A stretch of 33,523 bases of DNA. Source: Mastigamoeba balamuthi (lineage: Eukaryota; Evosea; Mastigamoebida; Mastigamoebidae). The stretch spans positions 185,422 to 218,944 of the forward strand of contig CACRSC010000032.1 of assembly GCA_902651635.1 (NCBI GenBank), given 5' to 3'. The notes under the pieces were generated by a model. The model had not been told where the DNA came from and did no database searches. It saw only the letters and a list, made by a program, of their open reading frames with translations. This document shows, in pieces, positions 19,760 through 29,425 of this stretch (positions are counted from its first letter, which is position 1; every line of letters starts with the position of its first letter). Both the position numbers and the translations under genes were made by a program.

Positions 19760-21400
19760 AGAGGTGGAATCCCCCACAACAAGTATACTCTTGGACCAAA
19801 ACTGCTTCCCCAGAGACAAGGACGGCACAGATTAGAGAGTGGCAGGATACACTGCTCCGCACCCCACTACCCCCTGACACAGATATTGGCGAGATGCAAA
19901 GTAGAGCAGTAGAAGCCACAAAACAGGTCATGGGAACCAAACCGCACAGACCAGAAGGAGGAAGAGCCAAAGCCATGCGGGCATATGATATATACCATGA
20001 AATACGAAACTCTGCAGGTGGAAACAAACACTTCACCCCAACAAACAGCATTAAGTGGATAGAATCCGAAATCATCCCCCTCCTGCAATATAAACCCAAC
20101 CACTTGCATGCATACAAAACCTGGCAGAGCACCATAAAATGGATGACGTCTGCAAGGAGCATGCAGACCTCGATCGCCAGCACATGACAGTGGCCCGCAA
20201 GCAGACCAAGGAGGAGAGAAAGCACCACGAGGAGTGGGTGCAGCAGTGGCAGCTGGACGAGTTCAACATCTCACAGATGCAGAGCAAGTGAGAGAAGAGC
20301 CACAGGTCGCACTCTGCAGGTGACCCTGTACACTCGCATCCATCCCCTCTCATCACAGGTCTTGGCTCACACAGTGGGTCTTCCAACCGCAGGAGGGGCT
20401 GCTGTACTCTCTGCTCAGATGCATTAACCAACTGAACTCACACAGAGATAGACCGCATTAACGAATACATTGAATACTCAATGGCAGAAGGATGCACCAG
20501 CCCCAAGAGATTCCTCAAGGACCTACACACACCGTGTGGACCTGGACTCCCCCTAAGCTATATCAAACACAACGGCACCCGCACCACTACCCCAGAGGAA
20601 GCACGCAAAACAGTAGGCGACTGGATTCACACACACTTTAACCAAGACAACACACCAATGAGTCACGCCCTCCATGGTGGGATGCACCACACCCTGCTCT
20701 GCCCGAAATGGCTGCCACTGCTATGGACAGCAAGATCTCTGAGAAAGAACTCCAAGAGGCCGCAGGAGCCCAAAAGAGTAGGTCAGTCCCTGGCCCCACT
20801 GGGTTTAAGGCAGAGTATGTCCACATGATAAGACCTATGGATTAAGAAACTTAACGATATCTGGACAGGCACGAAACCAGTCCCGCAGTCATAGACTAGA
20901 GGAGAAATCATGCCCATTTTTAAAGAAGAAGACTGCATGATATCAGCGAATTACCGTCCCATTACATTGTGCGAAGTGGGCTACAAGATTTTACTACTAT
21001 CATCAACAGTGCCACGTTTGCCAGAAATGACATACCCCCCCCCACAATAGCGACCATACAAGGCAAGGCACCATCAAGCCAGTACTGCCAGGCACAACAT
21101 ACAAATACCTCGGCATACACCTGGACCCACAGGGCAAAGACGCACTCAATGCACCCACCACGACTCACATTATTCTTGAGCAATGTAGCTGGATGCGCAC
21201 CAAGAAATCACTGTCCCTCAAACAGCGCATCTACATTGCCAATATGGTTATCAACGGTATGGCACAATACCACGCCAGCACTATGGCCCAAAACAACAAG
21301 TTATTAGAATTACTTTTGCATACCCTAGAAAATGCAGCGATAGGTAAATTAGGGCCTGCCAACATGATAAGTTGACGACACTCTTTCACACCAACCTGAC
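19760..21400 (+). pseudogene. LINE ORF2 linker and reverse transcriptase remnants, catalytic core deleted
   Basis: The linker reads VYSWTKTASPETRTAQIREW and AYKTWQSTIKWMDDVCKEH. RT begins with a PGPTGFKAEYV block at about 20790 and MPIFKEEDCMISANYRPITL (20911-20970), the NYRPI motif of LINE RTs. After GYKILL at about 20995 the sequence jumps to the region downstream of the active site, with TTYKYLGIHLDPQGKDAL at 21098-21150. RT motifs A, B (GxxQG) and C (YADD) are absent. Copy 1 keeps GVCQGDPLS but has also lost YADD. This RT cannot be active. Confidence 0.75.
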
Positions 21401-21937
21401 TAGGAGGACTGGGACTCTGAAACTTAGCTGATGTAATACAAAGAAAATGCACTCAGGAGGCACTGGAATGGCTCAATGCCCTGATACCAGATGGAATTAT
21501 GCCAGAAACGGATAGAATCCATACTTCCATGGCTCAATGAAGATTTCATGGCAGTCTTCCTACCATACCACAGCATCGGTAAGATGAGGCTAACCGTGAA
21601 TATGGCAGGACGTACCATATGGCCCTGGCAACATCTCCCACAATGGAACTCCCTCACACAAGCAGAGAGAAACATCCTTCTGGGCATGGAAACCCCAGCA
21701 GAGATCGGTTCCTTTCTGAATGAATCTCTCATACATGAAGCAGGCTACTGCAGATGGCAAATAAATAGGAAACGAGCCGAAGGACTGATGCGCCACCTGG
21801 TACAAAAAAACCAAGGTGAATCCACACACAAACCCGTAGACCTGAGCAGGATGGGATATCACTTTAATACCAATCTGTAGCTCCAATAGCCCTTCACGTC
21901 GAACACAGAAGATGGCACCTGGAAAGACTGGCTACTC

Positions 21938-22425
21938 ATAGTAACTGATGGGTCCTATGACCTGAGCTCTGGTAAGATGGCGATGGCCATAGTAGTGGAT
22001 GGGCACCTAGATATGAACGAAGCCATACAAGTCACGGGCATCTGTGCCTCATGGACACTGGAACTGTGCGCAGTCGAATATGTGGCAGAAATATGGACTC
22101 GACCTCCAAATGCATCATAGTATGTGACAACGACCTAAATTGCAGAGACCTCAATACAGTAGTAGTAGTGGACAAATATGCAGTCCGAAGATTCATCCGA
22201 CTGTGTGAACTCGCACAAGCCAATGGAGGCAACATAATTCTCCAGCACATTCATAGCCACCAATTGGAAGGACGAGGGGAGGAAAGTGACACCACGAAAG
22301 CCCGCATTGCACAGGACAATCAAAGATGAGGAACGGAATTACAGAGGGTCATTCACCTGAATGTGATGGCGGACCAGCTAGCACAACAGGCACTGCCACT
22401 AGACAGATGCCACGAACCAGACCAC
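21938..22425 (+). pseudogene. LINE RNase H domain
   Basis: The domain reads VTDGSYDLSSGKMAMAIVV, with TLELCAVEYVAEI, IIVCDNDLNCRDL and HLNVMADQLAQQA. These supply all four acidic positions of an RNase H1 fold (D in TDGS, E in LEL, D in CDND, D in MADQLA) in the normal order. At least one frame change near 22100 and a stop near 22327 break the frame. The domain supports placing this LINE in an RNase H-bearing clade. Confidence 0.75.
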
Positions 22426-22543
22426 CCTCTATGGGGAATAGAGCTCGCCTCAATCTAAGAACTTACCATGGAAGCACCATCGAAACCCACACACAACTTT
22501 CACACAGTGTTCTGCATCACTCGGCAACACTGCCTCCACTGCT

Positions 22544-23137
22544 GTGAAGCATCAGAGAAGACTGCAGGAATTGCAAAAATCCCCCCGGTCCTCCTCCATG
22601 AAAAAACCAGAAAACAAGCACAGCACATGGGAGGCCTCTGCTGGCATTAATTCCATTATGGGCACCTATCGCACACATAATAATGTGCAAGCAGTGACCC
22701 CCACACGAGTGTGGAACGACCTGGCCCCCCATACACGACTACACTATAGTGACCCCAGATGCCCCTTCTGTACTGTCAAAGCTGACTCCCTAACTCATCG
22801 TCTCTGGACCTGCCCCCAGCAGAATCAATGGTGCACCAAACTCACCAGCACCATAGGAATACCACAAACAGAGCTGAAGCAATGGGCTCAAGCCCAATCC
22901 ACCAAAAACAAAGATGCAACCCCCATACACTACATACTAGCATATGGCACCTGGGCAAAGAACCAACAGTCAAAACAACAGCTAGAAATACAGGAAGAAT
23001 GGGTCATCACCATGCGAGACTGGCTGGAAGACATGAGCCACAAAGACAACCAAAAGGAATATGAAGCACAAAAAAACAAATCCCAGGCGATACCACCAAA
23101 ACCCCCTTTAACTGCCCAGACACCATTCACCCCATGA
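22544..23137 (+). pseudogene. LINE ORF2 C-terminal zinc-knuckle region
   Basis: A 197-codon frame contains RVWNDLAPHTRLHYSDPRCP followed by FCTVKADSLTHRLWTCP. The spacing C-x2-C-x7-H-x4-C is the CCHC-type motif found after RNase H in many LINE ORF2 proteins, here in its usual place. The frame ends at TGA 23135-23137 after a Gln/Lys/Pro-rich tail. Confidence 0.7.
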
Positions 23138-23625
23138 AACGCCCCAGACTGCCCACAGGACGACGTCAGATATATACGATCGTAGAGCCAACAATGGACG
23201 AAATGTGATACAAAGACATACCACAGGCACCCATCACCGAACCAACCCCAACCAAAAAAAACTACACTACACAGCCCCCGTACTGCACTGCCAGACCACT
23301 ATAACCACACCACCAGTGACGCCTTATGCAGTACCACCATCCCCAACCACCCACAAAGGAACACACTGGACATGCCCATTATCCTGGTACCAGACACTGC
23401 TGTCATCAAGAAAGCCCTTAAATGCCGACGCATCCCGAATGTTGATTGAAACCACACCATAATCAGCATGTTCAACAAGTACATGGACAAAGCAAGGAAC
23501 TAACAACAGAACGTGGTTCTGGAACCAGTACTCCCGGAACAGAACCGCTCCTGGACATACCCCTCAGGTCACACAACACGCACGCCCTCCCCCAAACACA
23601 CCCACCATAACACCTCCTTCCAATT
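23138..23625. other. Probable LINE 3' untranslated region
   Basis: CpG-poor, A/C-rich sequence follows the zinc-knuckle ORF, with no further coding motif. The composition is like the LINE coding region, and it ends abruptly at the tandem repeats starting at 23627. Confidence 0.45.
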
Positions 23626-23626
23626 G

Positions 23627-23720
23627 CAAGACTTTTGAAATGTCACAATCACAATACTATTGAATTGTCATAATTGAGAGTTTTCAAATGTTGTGATCCA
23701 AAGACTTGTTGTGATGATGA
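23627..23720 (+). repeat. Remnant of the 25-bp palindromic tandem array
   Basis: Three to four units read GACTTTTGAAATGTCACAA and so on. The reverse complement matches the units at 12482-12680: TTTCAATAGTAT and GATTGTGACATTTCAAAAG are nearly the same in both. It lies upstream of piggyBac copy C, in the position the array has in copy A. It was probably cut by the LINE insertion. Confidence 0.75.
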
Positions 23721-23837
23721 TTCTTTTCATTTAGTAGTTATCAGTTTTTTGTATATCTTTCATAATTACTAAAGAATGGTTTATCTTTTTAACATTTCTA
23801 GTAATCATAATCTTCTCACTTGCACTGCATTAAACAG

Positions 23838-24213
23838 GACAATGAATGGTCTGAGTACAACAAGTTTAGAGGAACTGCTACTGTAAATGTTCAGAACGGA
23901 GTTCAGGGACATCCAGTTGACATTCCCAATGATTAGTCACTTCAAGAGATGGGTACCAGTTGACTGACAGGAGCTACTTGGCTTCATAGCTATTGTATTA
24001 TAGAGCAGACATTTTAATCTATCTATCTGGAAGCTCTGGAGTAAAGACAGAGGTGTAGAGTGTATAAAGTGTAGTATGTCACAACAGCATTTTATAGATA
24101 TAAAAAATAATCTTCACTTTGCTCCAACCAGATCTGCAAGTGATGATAGGAAGGATTTTCTTTAAGACTCCTGCTTCTGATGTTCAACGCTGCTGCTAAG
24201 ATGTTCTGGAGTG
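23838..24213 (+). pseudogene. piggyBac-type transposase copy C, N-terminal fragment
   Basis: After an acceptor-like TTAAACAG at 23837 the sequence reads NEWSEYNKFRGTATVNVQNG, then GHPVDIP. It aligns at DNA level with copy A from 7561 (for example TCAGAATGGGATTCAAGGACAT against TCAGAACGGAGTTCAGGGACAT) and again over 23965-24210 (GACAGGAGCTACTTGGCTTC and the AACGCTGCTGCTAAGATGTTCTGGA block). The piggyBac similarity stops at about 24213, where mariner-like sequence takes over, so copy C is truncated before its catalytic core. Confidence 0.7.
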
Positions 24214-25320
24214 CAAGTGATGTGCAGTGCTTCAAATCGAGAAGTTGCAGGCCCAGTGTGCTGCACAGCACAAGGCAGTGCCCCAGTCACAGATAAGGAA
24301 GATTGCTCAGAGCATTTATTGCTCTGTCCCCTATCTCAACTGTATTGTGTGCTGGGTTGCTGCATGTCACTCCTTAAACTGCAAGCTGGAATCTGAAAGC
24401 AAGCAGTGGTACATTTGGCAACCCTGGCTCCAACAGTGGTTCTATCAACAGGCTGCAGAATTCTGTGGAGGCTGGACAATCTGACAGATGGCCAAGGCTA
24501 TGCAGAAGAAGTAGGGCATGGGTTCACTTGCCACAGTGATTCAGCTTGCCAAGAGACTTAGATACCACTTCTGTTCATCTCCTCACTGAATCTCATTTTC
24601 AGATATCAGCATGTTCATGCTTGAGCCCTTCCAATCCTCACTTCAGAGCACTGCAATGCCTGTTCTGCATGGTGCCAGGCATCAAGAACTTATCCTGAGG
24701 GTAAGTTCTATAACCAGAACATGGTCTTCATACATGTGAACGAGAAGTGGTTTTATGCATACTGGCTTTTGCATCTGTTCTGGATTGGCTCTGATGAGTG
24801 GGCACCTGTTCAGTTCCTTCAGAGCAAGAGTCACAGCAAGAAGGTCATGGTCCTGGGAGCAGAGGCAAAGCCTCATCCTGACTATATCTTCACTGTGTGT
24901 ATTGGTTTGTATCCCTGTAAAGATGTCCTTCTCACTGCTCAGCTAAGTAAGAACTGCCCTCATGGTGCCGAGGTGTTCAAGGTATTCTTCATTCAGATGG
25001 ACAATGCAGGAGACCATGGAGGAAGTCATGGTGACATTAACCAGACCACCCTTCTGACTCTGCATCAATGGACTGCTGCTCTTTCTGACAAACTTCAAAC
25101 ACTATGTCACAATTCAGACCAGTCTCCAACAATCGAGTTCATTGCTCAGCCTCTAAAGTCTCCAGACCACAATGTTCTGGGCCTTGGTGCATGGAACTCC
25201 CTTCAAGTGACTGTTGATCAGATGAAGGATGAGGCTCAAGGTCGCCAAGTCAATGAAATGGCCATTCTCCAGGCAATTTGCAGTGCCTGGGCAGAGTGGC
25301 CTGCTGTACAGAAGTTATAG
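24214..25320 (+). pseudogene. mariner/Tc1-like transposase remnant
   Basis: The block LATVIQLAKRLRYH (about 24515-24555) resembles the DNA-binding helix before the mariner catalytic domain. The best-preserved frame, about 24625-25320, reads FYNQNMVFIHVNEKWFYAYW (HVDEKWF in relatives, with the first catalytic Asp as Asn here) and KVMVLGAEAKPHPDYIFT. It continues with KNCPHGAEVF, FFIQMDNAGDHGG (IQxDNA with the second Asp), and FIAQPLKSPDHNVLGLGAWN (QPPNSPDxNVLDLGFF in relatives, with the third Asp). This order is that of plant- and protist-type mariner-like elements. Upstream, frames are broken at 24500-24625. No inverted termini were found. Confidence 0.8.
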
Positions 25321-25489
25321 AGACTGTTTGCCACCCTGGACTGCATCTGGGACCTTGTAATTGACAAATAGGGAAATAATACACATCACATCCCACACCT
25401 GACTAAAACACAAAATTTGACAACAAGCAAGACTAAGGTGCCATTCGAGGGCAGCAGCATGGCATACTGATTGACACTGGGGAGGTGTC

Positions 25490-26058
25490 TCAGAGCTCGG
25501 CCTTCTTGGACCTCTCGATGCCGAGCAGCTCAATTTCGAAGACAAGGTCCGAGTTGGGCGGGATCTTGGCGCCAGCCCCCGACGCCCCATAGCCCATGTC
25601 CGACGGGATCTTGAGCTTGCGCTTCTCCCCCACGCACATACCGACGATGCCGTTGTCCCACCCTGGAGAAGATACCACCGCGCGTCAGAGATATTTTCTA
25701 CGCGAGGTATGTATCTCACCCTTGATGACCTGGCCGACGCCCAGCGTGAACTCGAACGGCGAGTCGCGGTCCACAGACGAGTCGAACTTGGAGCCGTCCG
25801 ACGCCAGCGTGCCCGTGTAGTGCATCTTCAGCTTGTCGCCGGGCTCGGCCTTCTGGTCGCACTTCTCGGGGCGGAACTGCAAGGGACGCAGGCAAAAGTG
25901 AAAACCGGTGAGGCACACCCCGCCGAGAACCGACACGGGGGAAACGGGAGAGCGCGGACCTTGACGCCGACGCCCAGCTTCTCGAACTTCTTGGGGGCTG
26001 CCTGCACCATAGCGGCGCACAGGACGACGGCGAGAAGAGCCCAACGCGCAAACGACAT
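25490..26058 (-). CDS. ER-type FKBP peptidyl-prolyl cis-trans isomerase, three exons
   Basis: Coding exons on the minus strand are 26058-25960, 25876-25720 and 25662-25490. All junctions are GT-AG and the joined frame is exactly 142 codons plus TGA. Residues 1-20 ([20 protein letters not shown]) are a signal peptide. Residues 45-135 form one FK506-binding domain. Pocket residues are present: Y53, F64, D65, V83-I84, W87, Y110 and F127, with the family motifs GWDNGI and [14 protein letters not shown]. The last residues, KKAEL, resemble the KDEL-type ER-retention ends of FKBP2/FKBP13. The protein should speed proline isomerisation during folding of secretory proteins. It is divergent from importin-alpha across a 293-bp spacer. 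Intron 2 (25663-25719) contains AGATATTTTC. Confidence 0.93.
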
Positions 26059-26351
26059 GGCGGTCAACGCAGGCAAAAAAACAATCCTAATGTACCAGAG
26101 AAATATCTCATTATCTGACACCGCAATATCTTCCCTTTTCAAGGCAGCCGCCAGGACGACAGCCCACCTCGAGGGTCCCTGGCCGCCCAGATGTGCCGGG
26201 CCTAGTGGTCGCTGGGGACGAGGGGCCACTGCTCTTCCGGTTCCTACACGAATCAAGTATTGGGAATATCTGGAAAATATCTGGGTTACGCGCCAGAATC
26301 AACAAATCCACCCCCGCCCCCGGAGAGGCACCGCAGCGAGCAGCCAGCGCG
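26059..26351. promoter_or_regulatory. Shared upstream region of FKBP and importin-alpha
   Basis: This is 293 bp between two divergent start codons. It is less GC-rich than the flanking exons and includes GAAATATCTC (26100), GCAATATCTTCC (26124) and GGAATATCTGGAAAATATCTGG (26265-26287). The repeated (G)AATATCT core also occurs in nearby introns. No TATA box is certain. It probably contains both promoters and 5' leaders. Confidence 0.5.
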
Positions 26352-29089
26352 ATGAGCACAGACGCGAGGAAGAGCGTGCGCAGGGCCGGCATCAGCGCCG
26401 ACGACACTCGCAGGCGGCGCGAGGAGGAGCAGCTGCAGATCCGCAAGCAGAAGCGCATGGAGAGCCTCACCAAGCGCCGCCACATGCCCGCGCCCCCCGC
26501 CGACGGCATGTCCCCGGAGCCCGTGCCCGAGCCCATCGACGACCAGGTCAGCCTCCCCTGCCTCCACCGCCTCCACCCCCTCGGCCGTGTCACGTCGCAT
26601 CAACGGCGCAGATATTTCCGAGATATTTTCGGAAGTTCTCTTCGCTCGCCTCTGGAGCTCCCGGGCCCTCTCTCGCTCTCCCTCCGCTCACTCACACGCG
26701 CTGGGTGCACGCGGATGGCTGGGCACGGGCGCAGAACCTCGCGGCGCTGGTGGGGATGATCAACTCGGCGGACCCCAAGCTGCAGCTCGAGGCCACGACG
26801 TCGTTCAGGAAGCTGCTGTCCATCGGTGCGCTCAGCCCCACGCCTCTGTGGCCTCCTCCTCGTCTGGCGCCCCCTGACGTTGCCCCCCGTCTTGGGCTGC
26901 GGGCACCCCTCTCCCTGCCCCTCAGAGACGAACCCGCCGATCGAGGACGTGGTGAGGGCGGGGCTCGTGCAGCGCTTTGTGGAGCTGCTGGCGGTGCACG
27001 CCAACCCGCGCCTGCAGTTCGAGGCCGCCTGGTCGCTCACCAACATCTCCTCTGGCCAGTCCCAGCACACCAAGGCGCGTGCCCCATCCACCCGCCTCCC
27101 TCTCCCCCCGTTGGCCTCTGCGCGGGGAGCTCGGAGCTGTTGTTTTGCTGTGCCTGCGTTGGAAGATCAGGAATCGAGCAGCAGCGAGTGGGCTCTTTTG
27201 CCCCTTGGAGATCAGGAATCGAGCAGTAGAACGCGGACTCTTGTTCGTTCTCCCTAGGAGGCCTGGCTTGTCTTGGAGGGCCTTGCTGCGGCGGACGAGG
27301 AGGGGCTGGGGCTCTGACCTTGGCTCGGGCGCGCGGGCAGTGCGTGGTGGACGCCGGGGCCGTGCCGGCGTTTGTGGGGCTGCTGTCGTCGCCGAGCGAG
27401 GACGTGCGCGAGCAGGCCGCCTGGGCGCTGGGCAACATCGCCGGCGACAGCGCGCAGATGCGCGACTACGTGCTGGGCTGCGGCGTGATGCCGCCGCTGG
27501 TGGCGCTGCTCTCGTCGCCCGTCAAGGTCGCCGTGCTGCGCAACGCCACGTGGTCGCTCAGCAACCTCTGCCGCGGCAAGCCGCAGCCCCAGTTCCAGCT
27601 CGTGCGCCCCGCGCTCAGCGCGCTGGCCACGCTGATCTACCACAACGACGACGAGGTGCTGACGGACGCCTGCTGGGCGCTCTCGTACCTGAGCGACGGC
27701 GCGGGCGAGCGCATCTTCGCGGTCATCGAGAGCGGCGTCGTCAGGCGCGTCGTCGAGCTGCTGCTGCACAGCTCGGTGGCCGTCCAGACGCCGGCGCTGC
27801 GCACGATCGGCAACATCGTCACGGGCGACGACGTGCAGACGCAGGTCGTCATCAACTGCGGCTGCCTCTCGGCCCTCAACGTCCTCCTCCGCAGCCAGAA
27901 GAAGGGTCCGTGCCCTCCGCCCTCCCGCTGCCCCTGCTTCGGTTCAATACTCGTGTGCCCGCACCGCGTTCGAGAGCGCGACGGGGAGGGAGGGACTGCC
28001 ACTCCCGCTTTTCAGCGAGCTGTGCTGTGGTCCTTGTGTTCGGGGCAGCTTCACAGCATTGGGCCGCGCGTGCGGTCGAGTGTCTGCTGCTGTGTGGAGC
28101 ACTGCGATCGCTCAGCCCGTGTCCTGGAGTCGCATTGGCTTTCTTTTTGTCGTTTCTCTCGCTGATTCATTTCAATGGGGGACCCTCATTCGTATGCTCG
28201 CACTGCGTTCAAACACGAGGGGGCAGCTACTCCCATTTGTGCTGCGAGATGTGCTGCGGGTTTTCCTTGTGTACGGGGGAGCTTCACAGAATTGGGCCGC
28301 GTGTGTTGTCGAGTATCTGCTGTTGTGTGCAGCACTGCGATCGATCAGCCCGTGCCCCGGGGGTCCGGGGGGGGTCGCGTTGGCTTTCTCTTTGCCGTTC
28401 TCTCTTGAGGGGTTGTTGTGTCACTGGGCGAGAGCAGCTCGGCTCAGCTGTGTGCGTATGCTGGCTACGCAGGCATCAAGAAGGAGGCGTGCTGGGCCAT
28501 CTCGAACATCACGGCGGGGACCAAGAAGCAGATCCAGATGGTGCTCGACTCGGGGCTGCTCTCGCCGCTGCTCGACCTCGTCAGCAACAGCGAGTTTGAG
28601 ATACGCAAGGAGGCCGCGTGGGCCGTCTCGAACGTCTGCACGGGGGGCAGCGCCGAGCAGGTCAAGTTCGCCGTCAACGCGGGCGCCGTGCAGCCGCTCT
28701 GCGACCTGCTCAACGTCTCGGACGCGCGCACGATCGGCGTGGCCCTCGACGCGCTCGACGCGGTGCTGCGCGTCGGCGAGCGCGAGGCCAGCGCGACGGG
28801 CGGCGCCAACGCGTACGCGGCAATGGTCGAGGAGGCCGACGGCCTGACGCGCATCGAGACGCTGCAGACGCACCAGGTCGACGCCATCTACGAGCGCGCC
28901 GTCAAGATCCTCGAGCGCTACTTCAACGCCGAGGAGGACGACGCCGAGGCCATGGCCCTCAGCTCGGCCGCCGGCGCCCAGCAGCAGGGGCAGCAGCAGA
29001 ACGCGCCGTTCCAGTTCACCTTTGGCCAGCCCGCTGCGCAGGGGGGCAGCGCTGCCGCCGTGCCGCCGGGCGGCTTCTCCTTTGCGTAG
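26352..29089 (+). CDS. Importin subunit alpha (karyopherin alpha), five exons
   Basis: Exons are 26352-26546, 26735-26825, 26926-27074, 27341-27905 and 28473-29089. They join in phase to 538 codons plus TAG, about the usual length for the family. Residues 1-65 are the importin-beta-binding arm, rich in Arg/Lys ([21 protein letters not shown]). The rest is an ARM-repeat solenoid. Each repeat keeps the W and N of the NLS-binding groove: [54 protein letters not shown]. The C-terminus is a Gln/Gly-rich tail. The protein carries classical NLS cargo to importin-beta and through the nuclear pore. Intron 3 begins GCGCGT after AAG and ends GGGCAG, a GC-AG intron; the others are GT-AG. Intron 4 contains an internal duplication. 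Confidence 0.95.
27126..27250 (+). repeat. Short tandem duplication in importin-alpha intron 3
   Basis: AGATCAGGAATCGAGCAG occurs twice, at about 27164 and 27211, each time followed by an AG/CG-rich stretch and TCTT or CTTG. It is an imperfect tandem copy of about 45 bp within the GC-AG intron. Confidence 0.6.
27950..28412 (+). repeat. Tandem duplication of about 240 bp in importin-alpha intron 4
   Basis: The two halves, about 27950-28160 and 28190-28412, share a series of blocks in the same order. These include CTTCACAG-ATTGGGCCGCG, CGAGT-TCTGCTG-TGTG, GCACTGCGATCG-TCAGCCCGTG and TTGGCTTTCT. They differ by many substitutions and small indels. The intron runs from 27906 (GTCCGT) to 28472 (ACGCAG). 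Confidence 0.75.
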
Positions 29090-29425
29090 GCAGCGGCAGG
29101 GAGCGCCGTCTGGCCGCTGCCGCAGTCGCCGTCGTCGTCGTCGTCGTCGTCGGTTGCTGCGTTGGGACACCGGAGGGCACTGCAGCCGGGGTGGCCCGCG
29201 GCAGTGCGTGCAGCCTTGGCTTAATTCCACACAAATGAAATGAATCCGATTCACCGGAATGGCTTCGCTCGAATTGCACTGCACACGGTTCCGAATGCCG
29301 CTGTATGGACGGGGCTGGTCATCCGCACAGATATTTGTTGTTAGCTAGTTTGTGAGAGAGATTCGCGGATCTTACGGGTTGATTGCGGGGTTTGTTGGCT
29401 TTTCTGTTAGATTTTTGCGCGCGCG
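29090..29425. other. Importin-alpha 3' region and upstream of the inositol kinase
   Basis: A GTC triplet run occurs at about 29128-29152 in the presumed 3' UTR. An AT-richer stretch from 29221, with CAGATATTTG at about 29328, precedes the next ATG. No other gene is seen. Confidence 0.5.

Larger units (their letters stand above)
17240..19760 (+). pseudogene. LINE ORF2 endonuclease domain, interrupted by a DNA transposon
   Basis: The part before the insertion reads ITIASWNVQNTLFG, EIIALQELGVVDEKQ: the N (SWNV) and E (LQE) metal-binding positions of APE-type endonucleases. After the insertion the frame resumes with HNTIKDYWSV, LNIINAYSPTRGS (NxYSP motif) and VLVGTLIHG, where an active enzyme has GDFN. 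It continues NRLDYIIST (the RLDY/I block) and DLSDHLPIYC (catalytic SDH). The loss of GDFN and the stop near 19490 show decay even without the insertion. Confidence 0.75.
15066..23625 (+). mobile_element. Non-LTR retrotransposon (LINE) copy 2: ORF1, endonuclease, RT, RNase H, zinc knuckle
   Basis: The coding order is ORF1-like protein (15074-17116), apurinic-type endonuclease (17240-19760, split by an inserted DNA transposon at 17479-19280), linker (19760-20800), RT remnants (20730-21400), RNase H (21938-22420) and a C-terminal Cys/His knuckle (22740-22830). The presence of RNase H behind an APE-type endonuclease and RT points to the I/Jockey-like group of LINEs. Without the insertion the element is about 6.8 kb. 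Many stops and frameshifts show an inactive copy. No poly(A) tail is seen; the 3' end is placed where the piggyBac-associated tandem repeats begin. A shorter relative lies at 2750-4385. Confidence 0.8.

Noticed and set aside
7300-23720. Array at 12482-12680 and inverted array at 23627-23720 as terminal repeats of one giant transposon
   Set aside because: They are in inverted orientation, but both lie next to splice sites of different genes, and a third array at 7300-7550 does not fit. Intronic repeats explain all three better.
25709-27229. 506-codon plus-strand ORF
   Set aside because: It reads through the antisense of FKBP, the spacer and importin-alpha exons in the wrong frame. Long open frames are common here because of high GC content.
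28421-29284. 287-codon minus-strand ORF
   Set aside because: It is a shadow of importin-alpha exon 5, with no motif of its own.
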